Program-made: the position numbers and the translations under genes | Source of the DNA: Bacteroidota bacterium | GTDB lineage: Bacteria; Bacteroidota; Bacteroidia; Cytophagales; Cyclobacteriaceae | Assembly (NCBI GenBank): GCA_018266435.1 | Contig: JAFEAL010000005.1 | Span: forward strand, 604,725 to 668,724 | Length of the DNA: 64,000 bases | Direction of reading: 5' to 3' | The notes under the pieces: model-generated | Database searches by the model: none | What the model was told of the DNA's origin: nothing | Seen by the model: the letters and a program-made list of their open reading frames with translations, nothing else | Shown here: positions 44,295 to 52,103 of the stretch, piece by piece | How positions within the stretch are numbered: position 1 is the stretch's first letter | How the letters are laid out: each line of letters starts with the position of its first letter

Positions 44295-45017
44295 CTATGG
44301 ATTCATTTTTTCGTAAGTCGCCTTAATTACCTCTGGGGTAGCCTTTGCCATTATTTCACTAAAACCAAATGTCAGTTCATGTTTTTCCTCTTTCATTTGT
44401 TGGAATACTGAATTTATAAAATCCGAGACGGGTGGTTGCCCATCGTGCAGGCCTTTTCCGCCAAGGTCAGTGTTTAATGCGGGAGGTATCATTTCTATTA
44501 CTTCAATTTTCTTTGATTTTAACAAGTGCCTTAATGAATAGGTAAAAGAATGCAAGAATGATTTTGTTGCACAATAAACAGGAACTTTTGACAGCTGAAC
44601 AAATGCTAAACCTGATGTAACGTTGATGATGGTATCTAAGGACTTTAGATTGATAAATAATGATGTTAAGTGAACTGGTGCTATAACATTTATATTGATT
44701 TCACTAGTCGCTTTTGTGTAAAAATCATTATCTGAAAGATGCATCCAATGTTGAATGCCCGCATTATTGACAAGAACATTCAGGTCAGGATGGTTTTCAG
44801 CAATCCAATTGTAAAGCTCATTTCTTTCTGCTTCAATAGAAAGGTCACACACTTTAGTAATCACTGACGGAAACTTGTTCTTAACCTCGCGTAGAGCAGA
44901 CTCTCGTCTGCCACAAACTATTACTCTATTATTTTCCAGGATAAATCTTTCGGTAAGCCCTAATCCAATTCCGGTGGCCCCACCTGTAATTAAAATTGTA
45001 TTATTTGATAGTTTCAT
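44295..45017 (-). CDS. Short-chain dehydrogenase/reductase
   Basis: A 240-residue cytosolic SDR. Cofactor motif TGGATGIG (residues 11-18), NNAG at about 88-91, and the catalytic YxxxK in PVYCATKSFLHSF are intact; it has the catalytic Ser in NVTSG. The CGRRES after the second strand suggests NADP(H). It resembles the DltE-like subgroup of SDRs; the substrate is unknown. An exact -7 box lies 17 bases upstream of the ATG at 45017, so it is transcribed separately from the AraC gene that follows. Confidence 0.88.
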   Translation of the reverse strand: MKLSNNTILITGGATGIGLGLTERFILENNRVIVCGRRESALREVKNKFPSVITKVCDLSIEAERNELYNWIAENHPDLNVLVNNAGIQHWMHLSDNDFYTKATSEININVIAPVHLTSLFINLKSLDTIINVTSGLAFVQLSKVPVYCATKSFLHSFTYSLRHLLKSKKIEVIEMIPPALNTDLGGKGLHDGQPPVSDFINSVFQQMKEEKHELTFGFSEIMAKATPEVIKATYEKMNP

Positions 45018-45034
45018 ATTTTTTAATTTTAAGG

Positions 45035-45042
45035 CAAAGCTA
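45035..45042 (-). promoter_or_regulatory. -7 box of the SDR gene
   Basis: On the minus strand TAGCTTTG matches TAnnTTTG exactly, 17 bases before the ATG at 45017. Confidence 0.5.
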
Positions 45043-45083
45043 TTTCACCCGAATAGATTATTCATGGTGAGAAGTTCAGAGTT

Positions 45084-45437
45084 TCACTGTAGATGCCTTT
45101 CTCTAAATTGTTTGGGTGTCAGTTTTTCAAACCGTTTGAAAAACTTTGAAAAATTAGAAGGGTCAAATGTCAAGGTTTGAGCAATTTTAGATATTGAGGT
45201 ATTGGAAGTCAAGATTAATTCTTTGGCTACAGTCATCAGCCGTTCTTCATAAATATCACAAGGAGATTTTCCTAATACTTGCTGAATCGTATTGCTTAAA
45301 TGTGTGGGGTGAATAAAGAGTAGTTCAGCCAGATCTTGTATTTTAAAAATACTTTTTGCTTTGCCTTGTTTTAAGTCGGCCATGTGTTTATCCAACTCAA
45401 ACAGATATTTTTCAACAATTTCGTTTGGTCTTGTCAT
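45084..45437 (-). CDS. Short AraC-type regulator (DNA-binding domain only)
   Basis: A 117-residue protein that is nearly just the tandem helix-turn-helix of AraC: LAELLFIHPTHLSNTIQQVLG and SISKIAQTLTFDPSNFSKFFKR, then FEKLTPKQFRE. There is no ligand-binding domain; the N-terminal 25 residues could be a dimer helix. A GTG at 45464 would add nine residues; I favour the ATG because an inverted repeat occupies the upstream bases. It lies 66 bases upstream of the divergent-in-role SDR gene on the same strand, and may regulate it. Confidence 0.8.
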   Translation of the reverse strand: MTRPNEIVEKYLFELDKHMADLKQGKAKSIFKIQDLAELLFIHPTHLSNTIQQVLGKSPCDIYEERLMTVAKELILTSNTSISKIAQTLTFDPSNFSKFFKRFEKLTPKQFRERHLQ

Positions 45438-45442
45438 TTTTA

Positions 45443-45475
45443 AATCGGTGTGATAGGGTTTCACATTATCCGATT
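45443..45475. promoter_or_regulatory. Nested inverted repeats before the short araC gene
   Basis: TGTGA (45449) and TCACA (45461) flank a seven-base centre, and AATCGG/CCGATT form an outer pair at 45443 and 45470. They overlap the region between the GTG and ATG choices of the AraC gene, so they are candidates for an operator. The odd inner spacing is not ideal for a Crp site. Confidence 0.35.
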
Positions 45476-45527
45476 AAATATACACACATTTATCCCGCAC
45501 TTATAAAAAGATGACGGGCAAAAGACT

Positions 45528-46772
45528 TCAGTCAAACCGCTCCGGATCGAAAAGGTTTAAGCCCATCGATGTTTTTTCTTCATTGCAAATTTCGCTCACC
45601 AGTTTTCCGGTGGCAGGGGCGAGACTCAGCCCCATCATAGAATGGCCCGTGGCCACAACGAGGTTTTTTATTTTTTTGCTACGGCCAATGTAAGGCAGCC
45701 CATCGGGCGAACACGGACGCAGGCCGTGCCATACCTTCTCTGCTTGAGGCATTTCCACATTCATTTCAGGATAATAATTAGGAATGGAATCAACAATTCC
45801 CTTCACTCTCCTCATGTTGACCAAGTGATTGATACCGGTGATTTCCATGGTTCCGCCAAAGCGCAGCGAACGGCCCAAGGGGGTTACGGCTACGCGTGCT
45901 TCCAGAAAAATGGATGGAATGTGCACGTTCTTTTGTACATCAGGCAAGGTGAAACTGTATCCTTTGCCCGCTTGCATGGGCAGTGCCAGGTTTAATTTTT
46001 GGGCTACGGTTCCACTCCACGAGCCGGTAGCCAGCACCACTTGATCAAACGAAAAATGTTCTTGCCCACACACAACCGAATTAAGATGTTCGCGGGTTGC
46101 GACAAAGTCAGTAACCGGTTGACGGGTGATATATTTTATCCCGTGTGTTTTCAAATATTCTTTTATACCAACAAAAAGCTGTTGAGGTGTGAGGTGGGCA
46201 TCGCCCGGAAAATAAATTCCGCCCCGGCAATTTACTTTTACGTCAGGTTCGAGTTGCTGCACCTCACCTGACGATAAAATTTTTGCTACAATGCCCAGGT
46301 CATTGGCCATGGCGGCTGTTTCTGCTTCTTCGTGTTCTGCTTCTTTGGTTTGGTAGAGCATGAGCAAACCTCTCTCGTGGTAACCAAAATCAAAAGGGAG
46401 TTCGTTGGCCATTTGCTGATAAAAAAACTTGCTGAGCAGGTTTAACTCTTTCAGTGCAGGTGCCGATTGTGTTACGTGTTTGGTGTTTGCTTTTTTGAGG
46501 AACAACAAACCCCATTTGATCAAATCAAGGCTTAGGCGGGGTTTTACATAAAACGGACTGGATGAATTAAACATCCATTTTATTCCTTTAGCTACCATGC
46601 CGGGTGCCGCCAATGGAATGAAATGACTGGGCACAATCATGCCTGCGTTGCCTAGCGAGCAGCCATCAGTCAAATCACTTTGGTCAATGATGGTTACTTC
46701 ATGGCCTGATTTTTTTAAATAGTAGGCAGAACTTAATCCGATGATGCCGCCTCCGATGATTCCGATTTTCAT
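45528..46772 (-). CDS. FAD-dependent D-amino acid (cis-4-hydroxy-D-proline) dehydrogenase
   Basis: A 414-residue DadA-like flavoprotein with the dinucleotide motif GIIGGGIIGLSSAYYL at residues 3-18 and the acidic end IIDQ. The substrate domain contains LGRSLRFGGTMEITG and the C-terminal KNLVVATGHSMMGLSLAPATG motif. In the hydroxyproline pathway this enzyme oxidises cis-4-hydroxy-D-proline to pyrroline-4-hydroxy-2-carboxylate. That assignment rests on the operon: the epimerase gene ends 8 bases upstream. The ATG at 46772 was chosen over a TTG 12 bases upstream. It probably sits at the inner membrane face, passing electrons to quinone. Confidence 0.88.
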   Translation of the reverse strand: MKIGIIGGGIIGLSSAYYLKKSGHEVTIIDQSDLTDGCSLGNAGMIVPSHFIPLAAPGMVAKGIKWMFNSSSPFYVKPRLSLDLIKWGLLFLKKANTKHVTQSAPALKELNLLSKFFYQQMANELPFDFGYHERGLLMLYQTKEAEHEEAETAAMANDLGIVAKILSSGEVQQLEPDVKVNCRGGIYFPGDAHLTPQQLFVGIKEYLKTHGIKYITRQPVTDFVATREHLNSVVCGQEHFSFDQVVLATGSWSGTVAQKLNLALPMQAGKGYSFTLPDVQKNVHIPSIFLEARVAVTPLGRSLRFGGTMEITGINHLVNMRRVKGIVDSIPNYYPEMNVEMPQAEKVWHGLRPCSPDGLPYIGRSKKIKNLVVATGHSMMGLSLAPATGKLVSEICNEEKTSMGLNLFDPERFD

Positions 46773-46780
46773 AACCACTA

Positions 46781-47782
46781 TCAAATTACCTGAAACCCAT
46801 ATGCATACGGATCGTCTTCCGGATCAATTGTAATGGTATTGTACCCGTATACTTTGGCCCAACCTTCCACACTCGGAATAATGGCCGGCTTGCCGGCCAA
46901 CTCCGTTACCTCATCAATGCGCCCAATGAATTTTGATCCGATTATACTTTCGTGAATAAATGCTTCGCCCGGTTTTAGTTTACCCTGGGCAAACCACTGG
47001 GCCATGCGTGCAGAAGTGCCTGTGCCACAAGGTGAGCGGTCGATGGCTTTGTCTCCATAGAAAACAGCATTGCGTGCGGTTGAATTTGGATCGATGGTTT
47101 TGCCTGCCCACAAAATGTGGCTGCAGGAATTAATGGTGGGATTTTCCGGGTGCACAAACGTATGCTTTCGGTTAATATCTTTTCGCAATTCGCGGCTCCA
47201 ACTGATTAGCTGGTCGGCTGTATAATTTTCCAATCCTAAAAAATTTTTCTGCACGTCCACGATGGCATAAAAATTTCCACCATAGGCTACATCGAGTGTC
47301 AGCCCGCCCAGGGTGGGGCACTCCGCTTTAATGCTTTCGGCCGCGAGATAGGCTTTTACATTTTTGATTTTTACCGATTTCACTTTTTTGCCTTCTTGTT
47401 GGTATTCAATGCGCACCAACCCGGCAGGAACTTCCAGGTTAAGTATGCCTGGTTGTTTAGGAATTATCAGGCCTTCTTCAATAGCAATTGTTACTGTGCC
47501 AATGGTGCCGTGCCCGCACATGGGCAGGCATCCGCTGGTCTCAATAAACAACACGCCCATGTCGTTGGCCGGATCAGCGGGCGGGTACAAAATGCTTCCG
47601 CTCATCATGTCATGACCTCGTGGCTCAAACATCAATCCTTTCCGTATCCAATCGTATTCTTTCAGAAAGTGTTGGCGTTTTTCGCTCATGTTTTTTCCGG
47701 TGAGCAATGGCCCGCCACTGGCTACCAGTCTCACGGGGTTGCCGCAGGTGTGGGCATCGATGCAGAAAAATGTTTTTTTCAT
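46781..47782 (-). CDS. 4-hydroxyproline 2-epimerase
   Basis: A 333-residue member of the proline-racemase superfamily. Both acid/base cysteines are present: C89 in PMCGHGTIG and C252 in SPCGTGTSA, with the DGM-to-HTC start FCIDAHTCGNPVR. This Cys/Cys form is used by 4-hydroxyproline epimerases (trans-3-hydroxyproline dehydratases have Thr instead). It converts trans-4-hydroxy-L-proline to the cis-D isomer, the first step of the pathway encoded here. The start at 47782 follows the conserved N-terminus; 16 bases separate it from the aldehyde dehydrogenase stop. Confidence 0.93.
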   Translation of the reverse strand: MKKTFFCIDAHTCGNPVRLVASGGPLLTGKNMSEKRQHFLKEYDWIRKGLMFEPRGHDMMSGSILYPPADPANDMGVLFIETSGCLPMCGHGTIGTVTIAIEEGLIIPKQPGILNLEVPAGLVRIEYQQEGKKVKSVKIKNVKAYLAAESIKAECPTLGGLTLDVAYGGNFYAIVDVQKNFLGLENYTADQLISWSRELRKDINRKHTFVHPENPTINSCSHILWAGKTIDPNSTARNAVFYGDKAIDRSPCGTGTSARMAQWFAQGKLKPGEAFIHESIIGSKFIGRIDEVTELAGKPAIIPSVEGWAKVYGYNTITIDPEDDPYAYGFQVI

Positions 47783-47798
47783 TCGAACAATTTCCCGC

Positions 47799-49280
47799 TT
47801 ATTTTTTAGTCCATTCAAAATCCCTCATTCTCCAGATGTTCAACGGATTTTGTTCTTTTAGTTCATCGGGCAGCAGGGCATCCGGAAAATTTTGGAACGA
47901 GACCGGCCTGGCAAACCGTTTGATGGAATCGGGGCCGACAGCTGTAAATCGCGAGTCGGTAGTGGCAGGGTAGGGGCCGCCATGATTTTGTGAGGGCACA
48001 ACTTCTACACCGGTAGGCACTCCGTTGATGATTAACCGGCCGGCTTTTTCTTTCAACAGGTTCAATAAGTTTTGATGTTTTTTTACTTCCGGTTCTTCAC
48101 CGATGATGCTGGAAGTCAACTGTCCGTGCTGATGTACGGCAATGGAATTGAACTCGCTCACGTCTTCGCATTTTACGATTAATGAAAACGGCCCAAATAC
48201 TTCTTCGGCAAGTATCGGATTTTTCAAAAAATCTTTGGCCGCAACCGAAACTACCGTGGGTCGGCCTTGCATAGTGCTGCCTGCATCTGTGGCTTGGGCC
48301 TCAATAGTAATCCCCTTTTGAGCCAGCGATTCAGCCAACCGCTTGTGGTAGTTGTTGGCAATGCCCTGATGCAGCATCGTGCCGGCAGGAGTCTTTAAAA
48401 TTTCTTCGCTTAATTTTTTGATGTATTGTTTTAAGCCATCGTCATCCACGGCAATCATTAAACCGGGGTTTGTGCAAAATTGTCCAACACCTTGTGTGAT
48501 GGAACTGGCCAGCATCAATGCTGTTTTATCATAATTTCTGCCCAGCGATTCAGGAAGCAAATAGACCGGGTTGATGCTGCTCATCTCGGCAAAAACCGGG
48601 ATAGGCTCAGGGCGCTGATTAGCCAAATCAAAAAGGGCTTTGCCACCGGCCAACGACCCCGTAAAGCCAACGGCTTTGGTAAGCGGATGCTTCACCAGTG
48701 CTTGTCCTATTTCAAAACTTTTGCCGTGAAAGTGCTGGAAAATATTCTGCGGCATTTTTGTTTTTGAAATTGCTTTCTTAATAGCTTCTGCCACCAGTTC
48801 AGATGTTTCGGCATGAGCTGGATGAGCTTTTACAATCACCGGGCAACCGGCTGCTAATGCAGCGGCTGTGTCTCCGCCTGCTGTAGAGTAAGCCAGCGGA
48901 AAGTTGGCGGCACCAAATACAACTACCGGCCCGATTGGCACCAGCATTTTTCGCAAATCAGCCCGCGGTAGTGGAGTGCGGTTGGGCTGGGCTGAGTCAA
49001 TGCGTGCTTCCACCCACGAGCCTTCTTCTACCAATTGTGCAAACATGCGGCAATGTCCGGTAGTTCTTCCCCGCTCAGAAATAACCCGCGCTTCCGGCAG
49101 GTTGGTTTCTCTCATGGCAGTTTGTATCAGGGTGTTTCCCAAGGCTCCAATTTCATCGGCTATGGTTCGGAGAAATTCTCCTTTCTTTTTTCCGCCCAGG
49201 TTTTTGTACGAGAGATACGCGATGTGCGCTTCGCGAAGGGCAGCATCTATTTCCGGTAGTGTAGCATCTTTAAAATTCAT
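47799..49280 (-). CDS. Alpha-ketoglutaric semialdehyde dehydrogenase
   Basis: A 493-residue aldehyde dehydrogenase. The catalytic Cys is C269 in GVGQFCTNPG and the general base is E232 in VFAEMSSINP. The KAHPAHAETS motif replaces the standard KPSEQTPLT, which marks the 2,5-dioxovalerate branch. It oxidises alpha-ketoglutaric semialdehyde to 2-oxoglutarate, the last step of hydroxyproline breakdown, so carbon enters the TCA cycle. I chose the ATG at 49280; a start at 49316 would overlap the deaminase gene by 29 bases. The start is 7 bases from the deaminase stop. Cytosolic. Confidence 0.92.
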   Translation of the reverse strand: MNFKDATLPEIDAALREAHIAYLSYKNLGGKKKGEFLRTIADEIGALGNTLIQTAMRETNLPEARVISERGRTTGHCRMFAQLVEEGSWVEARIDSAQPNRTPLPRADLRKMLVPIGPVVVFGAANFPLAYSTAGGDTAAALAAGCPVIVKAHPAHAETSELVAEAIKKAISKTKMPQNIFQHFHGKSFEIGQALVKHPLTKAVGFTGSLAGGKALFDLANQRPEPIPVFAEMSSINPVYLLPESLGRNYDKTALMLASSITQGVGQFCTNPGLMIAVDDDGLKQYIKKLSEEILKTPAGTMLHQGIANNYHKRLAESLAQKGITIEAQATDAGSTMQGRPTVVSVAAKDFLKNPILAEEVFGPFSLIVKCEDVSEFNSIAVHQHGQLTSSIIGEEPEVKKHQNLLNLLKEKAGRLIINGVPTGVEVVPSQNHGGPYPATTDSRFTAVGPDSIKRFARPVSFQNFPDALLPDELKEQNPLNIWRMRDFEWTKK

Positions 49281-49287
49281 ACCTTCT

Positions 49288-50184
49288 TTACAATTTAGGC
49301 CGTAAATTAATTCCATGGCGAATGGTGTTCAACACCCGCTCGCGCTCTTCACCAATCAACGTAAGTCGGGGTGCCCGCACCCACTCTGTGCCGATTCCGG
49401 TTTCTTGCTCTGCGAGTTTAATGTACTGCACCAGTTTTGGGTGGATGTCAAGTTCGAGAAGCGGTAAAAACCAGCGATAGATTTTTAAGGCTTCCTCAAC
49501 TTTTCCTGCTTTGGTAAGCTGATAGATGGCTACAGTTTCTTTAGGGAAAGCACAAACTAATCCGGCCACCCAACCATCGGCACCGAGCACTAATTCTTCC
49601 AGGGCAAGGGTATCTACTCCACACAAAATTTTAAAGCGATCTCCAAAACGATTAATCATTCGCGTGACGTTGCTCACATCGCGCGTGGATTCTTTCACCG
49701 ACTGAATGTTTTTTATATCGGCCAGCTCAGCAAACATATCTAGGGTTACTTCTATTTTGTAATCCACCGGGTTATTATACACCATGATAGGCAGCGAAGA
49801 GGCACCGGCAATGGTTTTATAAAATTGTACCGTTTCACGGTGATCGGATTTGTAGCGCATGGGAGGCAACACCATCAGCCCCTGGGCACCGGCTTTTTCA
49901 GCTTCTTGTGCTAAGGTAGTGGCGTGGCGTGTGCTGCCCTCGGCAATTGTCATGATGACCGGTACTTTTCCGTTTACTTTTTCCAAAGCGAATTTTATCA
50001 AATCAACTTTCTCCTGATTCTCCAGGGTACTGGCTTCACCCAGCGATCCTCCGATGATGATGCCATTGACGCCTGCTTCAAGTTGGGCCTTTAGGTTTTT
50101 TTCAAACCCATGAAAATCAAGCTGATCGTTTTGAGTGAATTTAGTCGTGAGCGCAGGGAATACCCCTTTCCATTGAATACTCAT
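49288..50184 (-). CDS. Pyrroline-4-hydroxy-2-carboxylate deaminase (DHDPS family)
   Basis: A 298-residue (beta/alpha)8 lyase of the dihydrodipicolinate synthase family. Schiff-base Lys164 lies in SVKESTRD, Tyr136 in VYNNPVDY and the glycine turn GGSLGEASTL at 45-54. The change of the substrate-binding GTTGE segment to GSLGE is typical of deaminating members. Its position between an aldehyde dehydrogenase and a divergent AraC gene identifies it as the deaminase that opens the ring to alpha-ketoglutaric semialdehyde. It is the first gene of the four-gene operon, with an exact -7 box 13 bases upstream. Confidence 0.9.
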   Translation of the reverse strand: MSIQWKGVFPALTTKFTQNDQLDFHGFEKNLKAQLEAGVNGIIIGGSLGEASTLENQEKVDLIKFALEKVNGKVPVIMTIAEGSTRHATTLAQEAEKAGAQGLMVLPPMRYKSDHRETVQFYKTIAGASSLPIMVYNNPVDYKIEVTLDMFAELADIKNIQSVKESTRDVSNVTRMINRFGDRFKILCGVDTLALEELVLGADGWVAGLVCAFPKETVAIYQLTKAGKVEEALKIYRWFLPLLELDIHPKLVQYIKLAEQETGIGTEWVRAPRLTLIGEERERVLNTIRHGINLRPKL

Positions 50185-50196
50185 AATTTTTTTTTA

Positions 50197-50204
50197 CAAA
50201 GATA
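50197..50204 (-). promoter_or_regulatory. -7 box of the hydroxyproline operon
   Basis: On the minus strand TATCTTTG matches TAnnTTTG exactly, 13 bases before the ATG at 50184. An AraC activator gene lies divergently, so control through this gap is expected. Confidence 0.55.
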
Positions 50205-50275
50205 CCATGCCAGAGGTGCCGACTGTATCTTGAAAATATCCAATACTGATACTATTTTAACATCACACAAATTTT

Positions 50276-50283
50276 TAGATTTG
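50276..50283 (+). promoter_or_regulatory. -7 box immediately before the AraC gene
   Basis: TAGATTTG matches TAnnTTTG, but it ends only three bases before the ATG at 50287. Transcription would start at or just after the ATG, giving a leaderless message, or the start codon lies elsewhere. Confidence 0.35.
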
Positions 50284-50286
50284 ACC

Positions 50287-51138
50287 ATGAAAGTAGTTGC
50301 TTTCAAAGTGCCGCAGGTAAAGAAAGAAGCTTTCCGCCTTCAAATAGACCAAGGCAGGTATTTTTATGACCAGTTGCACCAGCACACGGAAACCCAACTT
50401 ATGCTGATTGAGGAGGGTGAGGGAACGTTGATTGCGGGCGATTATGTAGGCCGTTTTGGTCCTCATGATGTATTTGTGATTGGCAGCGGCCAGCCGCACG
50501 TATTCAGAAGCGACAAAGTTTATTTTCAGCCGAAGTCAAACTTAAAATCAAAAGCGATATCCATTTATTTTAACGAGGGATATTTGGGCGAACCTTTCTG
50601 GCAGCTGGAAGAAATAAAAAAAATAAAAAAATTTCTTTTGCGCAGCGCAAGAGGGTTTCAGTTTTTTGGTAAGCCCAAGGCTGAAATTATTCAGTTGGTT
50701 CATCACCTTAAGAATGCGGATGGAATTGACAAGTTGATTTTCTTTTTTTCATTGTTAAAAAAAATCAGCGAAGCGAGAGGTAGCAAGCCACTGGCGGTTG
50801 CAGCGTTGGGAGACTTTAAAAAAGAAGAAGGAGAACGCATGAACAATATTATAACGTTCACTTTTCGCGAAAGCCACCGCAACATTTACCTTAGCGAAGT
50901 GGCGGATGTAGCGAACCTTACCGTAGAAGCTTTTTGCAGATACTTTAAACAACATACGCAGAAAACGTACACTTCTTTTTTGAATGAAGTGAGAGTGAGT
51001 CATGCGTGCCGGCTGCTCATTGGTAAAGACCTGACTGTACGCGATGTTTGTGATCAGACCGGATTTAGCAATTTGGCGAATTTTAACCGTATTTTTAAAA
51101 GTATTACCGGTATGCAGCCATCTAAATACGCTCAGTAG
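50287..51138 (+). CDS. AraC family regulator of the hydroxyproline operon
   Basis: A 283-residue regulator with a cupin-like sensor domain (about 1-150; FYDQLHQHTETQLMLIEEGEG then GDYVGRFGPHDVFVIGSGQPH) and an AraC DNA-binding domain (about 185-283; NIYLSEVADVANLTVEAFCRY, then VRDVCDQTGFSNLANFNRIFK). It is divergent from the four-gene catabolic operon, the classic layout for a pathway-specific activator. The ligand would be hydroxyproline or a pathway intermediate, by inference. The frame runs far upstream, antisense to the deaminase gene; the ATG at 50287 is the first that leaves the promoter free. Confidence 0.88.
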   Translation: MKVVAFKVPQVKKEAFRLQIDQGRYFYDQLHQHTETQLMLIEEGEGTLIAGDYVGRFGPHDVFVIGSGQPHVFRSDKVYFQPKSNLKSKAISIYFNEGYLGEPFWQLEEIKKIKKFLLRSARGFQFFGKPKAEIIQLVHHLKNADGIDKLIFFFSLLKKISEARGSKPLAVAALGDFKKEEGERMNNIITFTFRESHRNIYLSEVADVANLTVEAFCRYFKQHTQKTYTSFLNEVRVSHACRLLIGKDLTVRDVCDQTGFSNLANFNRIFKSITGMQPSKYAQ

Positions 51139-51144
51139 TGGCAC

Positions 51145-51176
51145 TTGCCTTTCATTGGGGAATTTCTTAAACTTTG
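51145..51176 (+). promoter_or_regulatory. Candidate promoter of the DoxX gene
   Basis: TTG at 51145-51147 and AAACTTTG at 51169-51176 (one mismatch to TAnnTTTG) are separated by 21 bases, as in Bacteroidota promoters. The ATG follows 24 bases later. Confidence 0.35.
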
Positions 51177-51200
51177 TATCTACATTTTAATCCCCACACT

Positions 51201-51659
51201 ATGAATGTAATTACTAAAATAGAGGACTGGGGTAATTTACATCGCCCCGGCTGGCTTGACGTTTTCCGTATCGCCCTTGGTTGCTACATCACTTTCAAGG
51301 GGTTTAGTTTTCTGTACAACATTGAAAATTTGGAGATGAGTATTCAGGGCATGAACATGGCCTATACAGGGGCATCAATTGCTCACTACATCGTGTTTGC
51401 TCACGTGCTGTGCGGCCCACTCATTGCGTTGGGTTTGCTTACGCGCATCATGTGCCTGGTGCAGTTACCTATTTTGATAGGGGCAGTAATCTGGGTGAAT
51501 GCTCCGAAAGGATTTTTATCGTTGGGTAACCACATGGAACTGGAGGTTTCTATAGTGGTGTTGGTTGGTTTGGTCACCTTCATGGTTTTTGGAGCAGGAA
51601 AATTTTCTATTGACGAAAGACGCAGAAGAGAAAAAGCCATGAACAAAGCTGTTGGATAG
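51201..51659 (+). CDS. DoxX family membrane protein
   Basis: A 152-residue inner-membrane protein with four helices: GWLDVFRIALGCYITFKGFSF, IAHYIVFAHVLCGPLIALGLL, PILIGAVIWV and EVSIVVLVGLVTFMVFGAG, each flanked by polar loops. The ALGLLTR end of helix 2 and the HxxG-like motif FAHVLCG fit DoxX (PF07681). The family has been linked to thiosulfate-quinone chemistry and redox stress, but many members have no known role. It has its own promoter and a shared terminator with the RRM gene. Confidence 0.82.
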   Translation: MNVITKIEDWGNLHRPGWLDVFRIALGCYITFKGFSFLYNIENLEMSIQGMNMAYTGASIAHYIVFAHVLCGPLIALGLLTRIMCLVQLPILIGAVIWVNAPKGFLSLGNHMELEVSIVVLVGLVTFMVFGAGKFSIDERRRREKAMNKAVG

Positions 51660-51690
51660 CTGGGTAACGAGACGTATCGAAAGTAGCGTA

Positions 51691-51720
51691 GAGGCTGATG
51701 AAAAAAATCAGCCTCTTTAA
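51691..51720. terminator. Bidirectional terminator between doxX and RRM genes
   Basis: GAGGCTGA (51691-51698) pairs perfectly with TCAGCCTC (51708-51715), loop TGAAAAAAA, followed by TTTAATTTT. It works for the plus-strand DoxX gene; on the minus strand A-rich bases provide T. Confidence 0.85.
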
Positions 51721-51722
51721 TT

Positions 51723-52001
51723 TTACTGCGGATTTTCCTCAGGTTTGTGTTCTCCGGGAGCCTTGGGGTTAGCGGGCTTTACCACAATCACCCGGCCGTC
51801 CAGCTCGGTTTCATTTAGTGCGGCAATGGCTTTTTGGCCTTCTTCGTCATTGGGCATTTCCACAAAGCCAAATCCTTTAGATCGGCCGGTGTCACGGTCT
51901 TTTACAATCTTAGCAGAAGTAACCTGGCCGAACTTGGCAAAGGCGGCCTCTAAATCTTCACGTCTGGTTTTAAAATTCAATCGGGCAACAAAAATATTCA
52001 T
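51723..52001 (-). CDS. RNA recognition motif (RRM) protein
   Basis: A 92-residue single-RRM protein with RNP2 IFVARL (3-8) and RNP1 KGFGFVEM (42-49), and a disordered acidic tail (GEHKPEENPQ). Such small proteins (Rbp type) bind single-stranded RNA and respond to cold in bacteria. The ATG at 52001 is preferred over upstream frame extension because it starts the RNP2 strand. A seven-pair hairpin lies 24-44 bases upstream of the start. It stands alone. Confidence 0.92.
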   Translation of the reverse strand: MNIFVARLNFKTRREDLEAAFAKFGQVTSAKIVKDRDTGRSKGFGFVEMPNDEEGQKAIAALNETELDGRVIVVKPANPKAPGEHKPEENPQ

Positions 52002-52024
52002 AACACTAACAATTAAAATGATTC

Positions 52025-52045
52025 TTGAGTTTTTTACCAACTCAA
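52025..52045 (-). promoter_or_regulatory. Hairpin in the leader of the RRM gene
   Basis: TTGAGTT and AACTCAA form a seven-pair stem around a seven-base loop, 24 bases before the RRM start. It lacks a T-run on the minus strand. It may be an RNA element controlling the gene, perhaps by the RRM protein itself; speculative. Confidence 0.35.
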
Positions 52046-52103
52046 CCCGAATTTAGTAAAATAATTGATGAAGGGCAAAACGCAGATGTGGCTGATGATC
52101 GTA

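Noticed and set aside
50110-50286. Extended start of the AraC gene, antisense to the deaminase gene
   Set aside because: The extension would cross both promoters and is not protein-like before the ATG at 50287.
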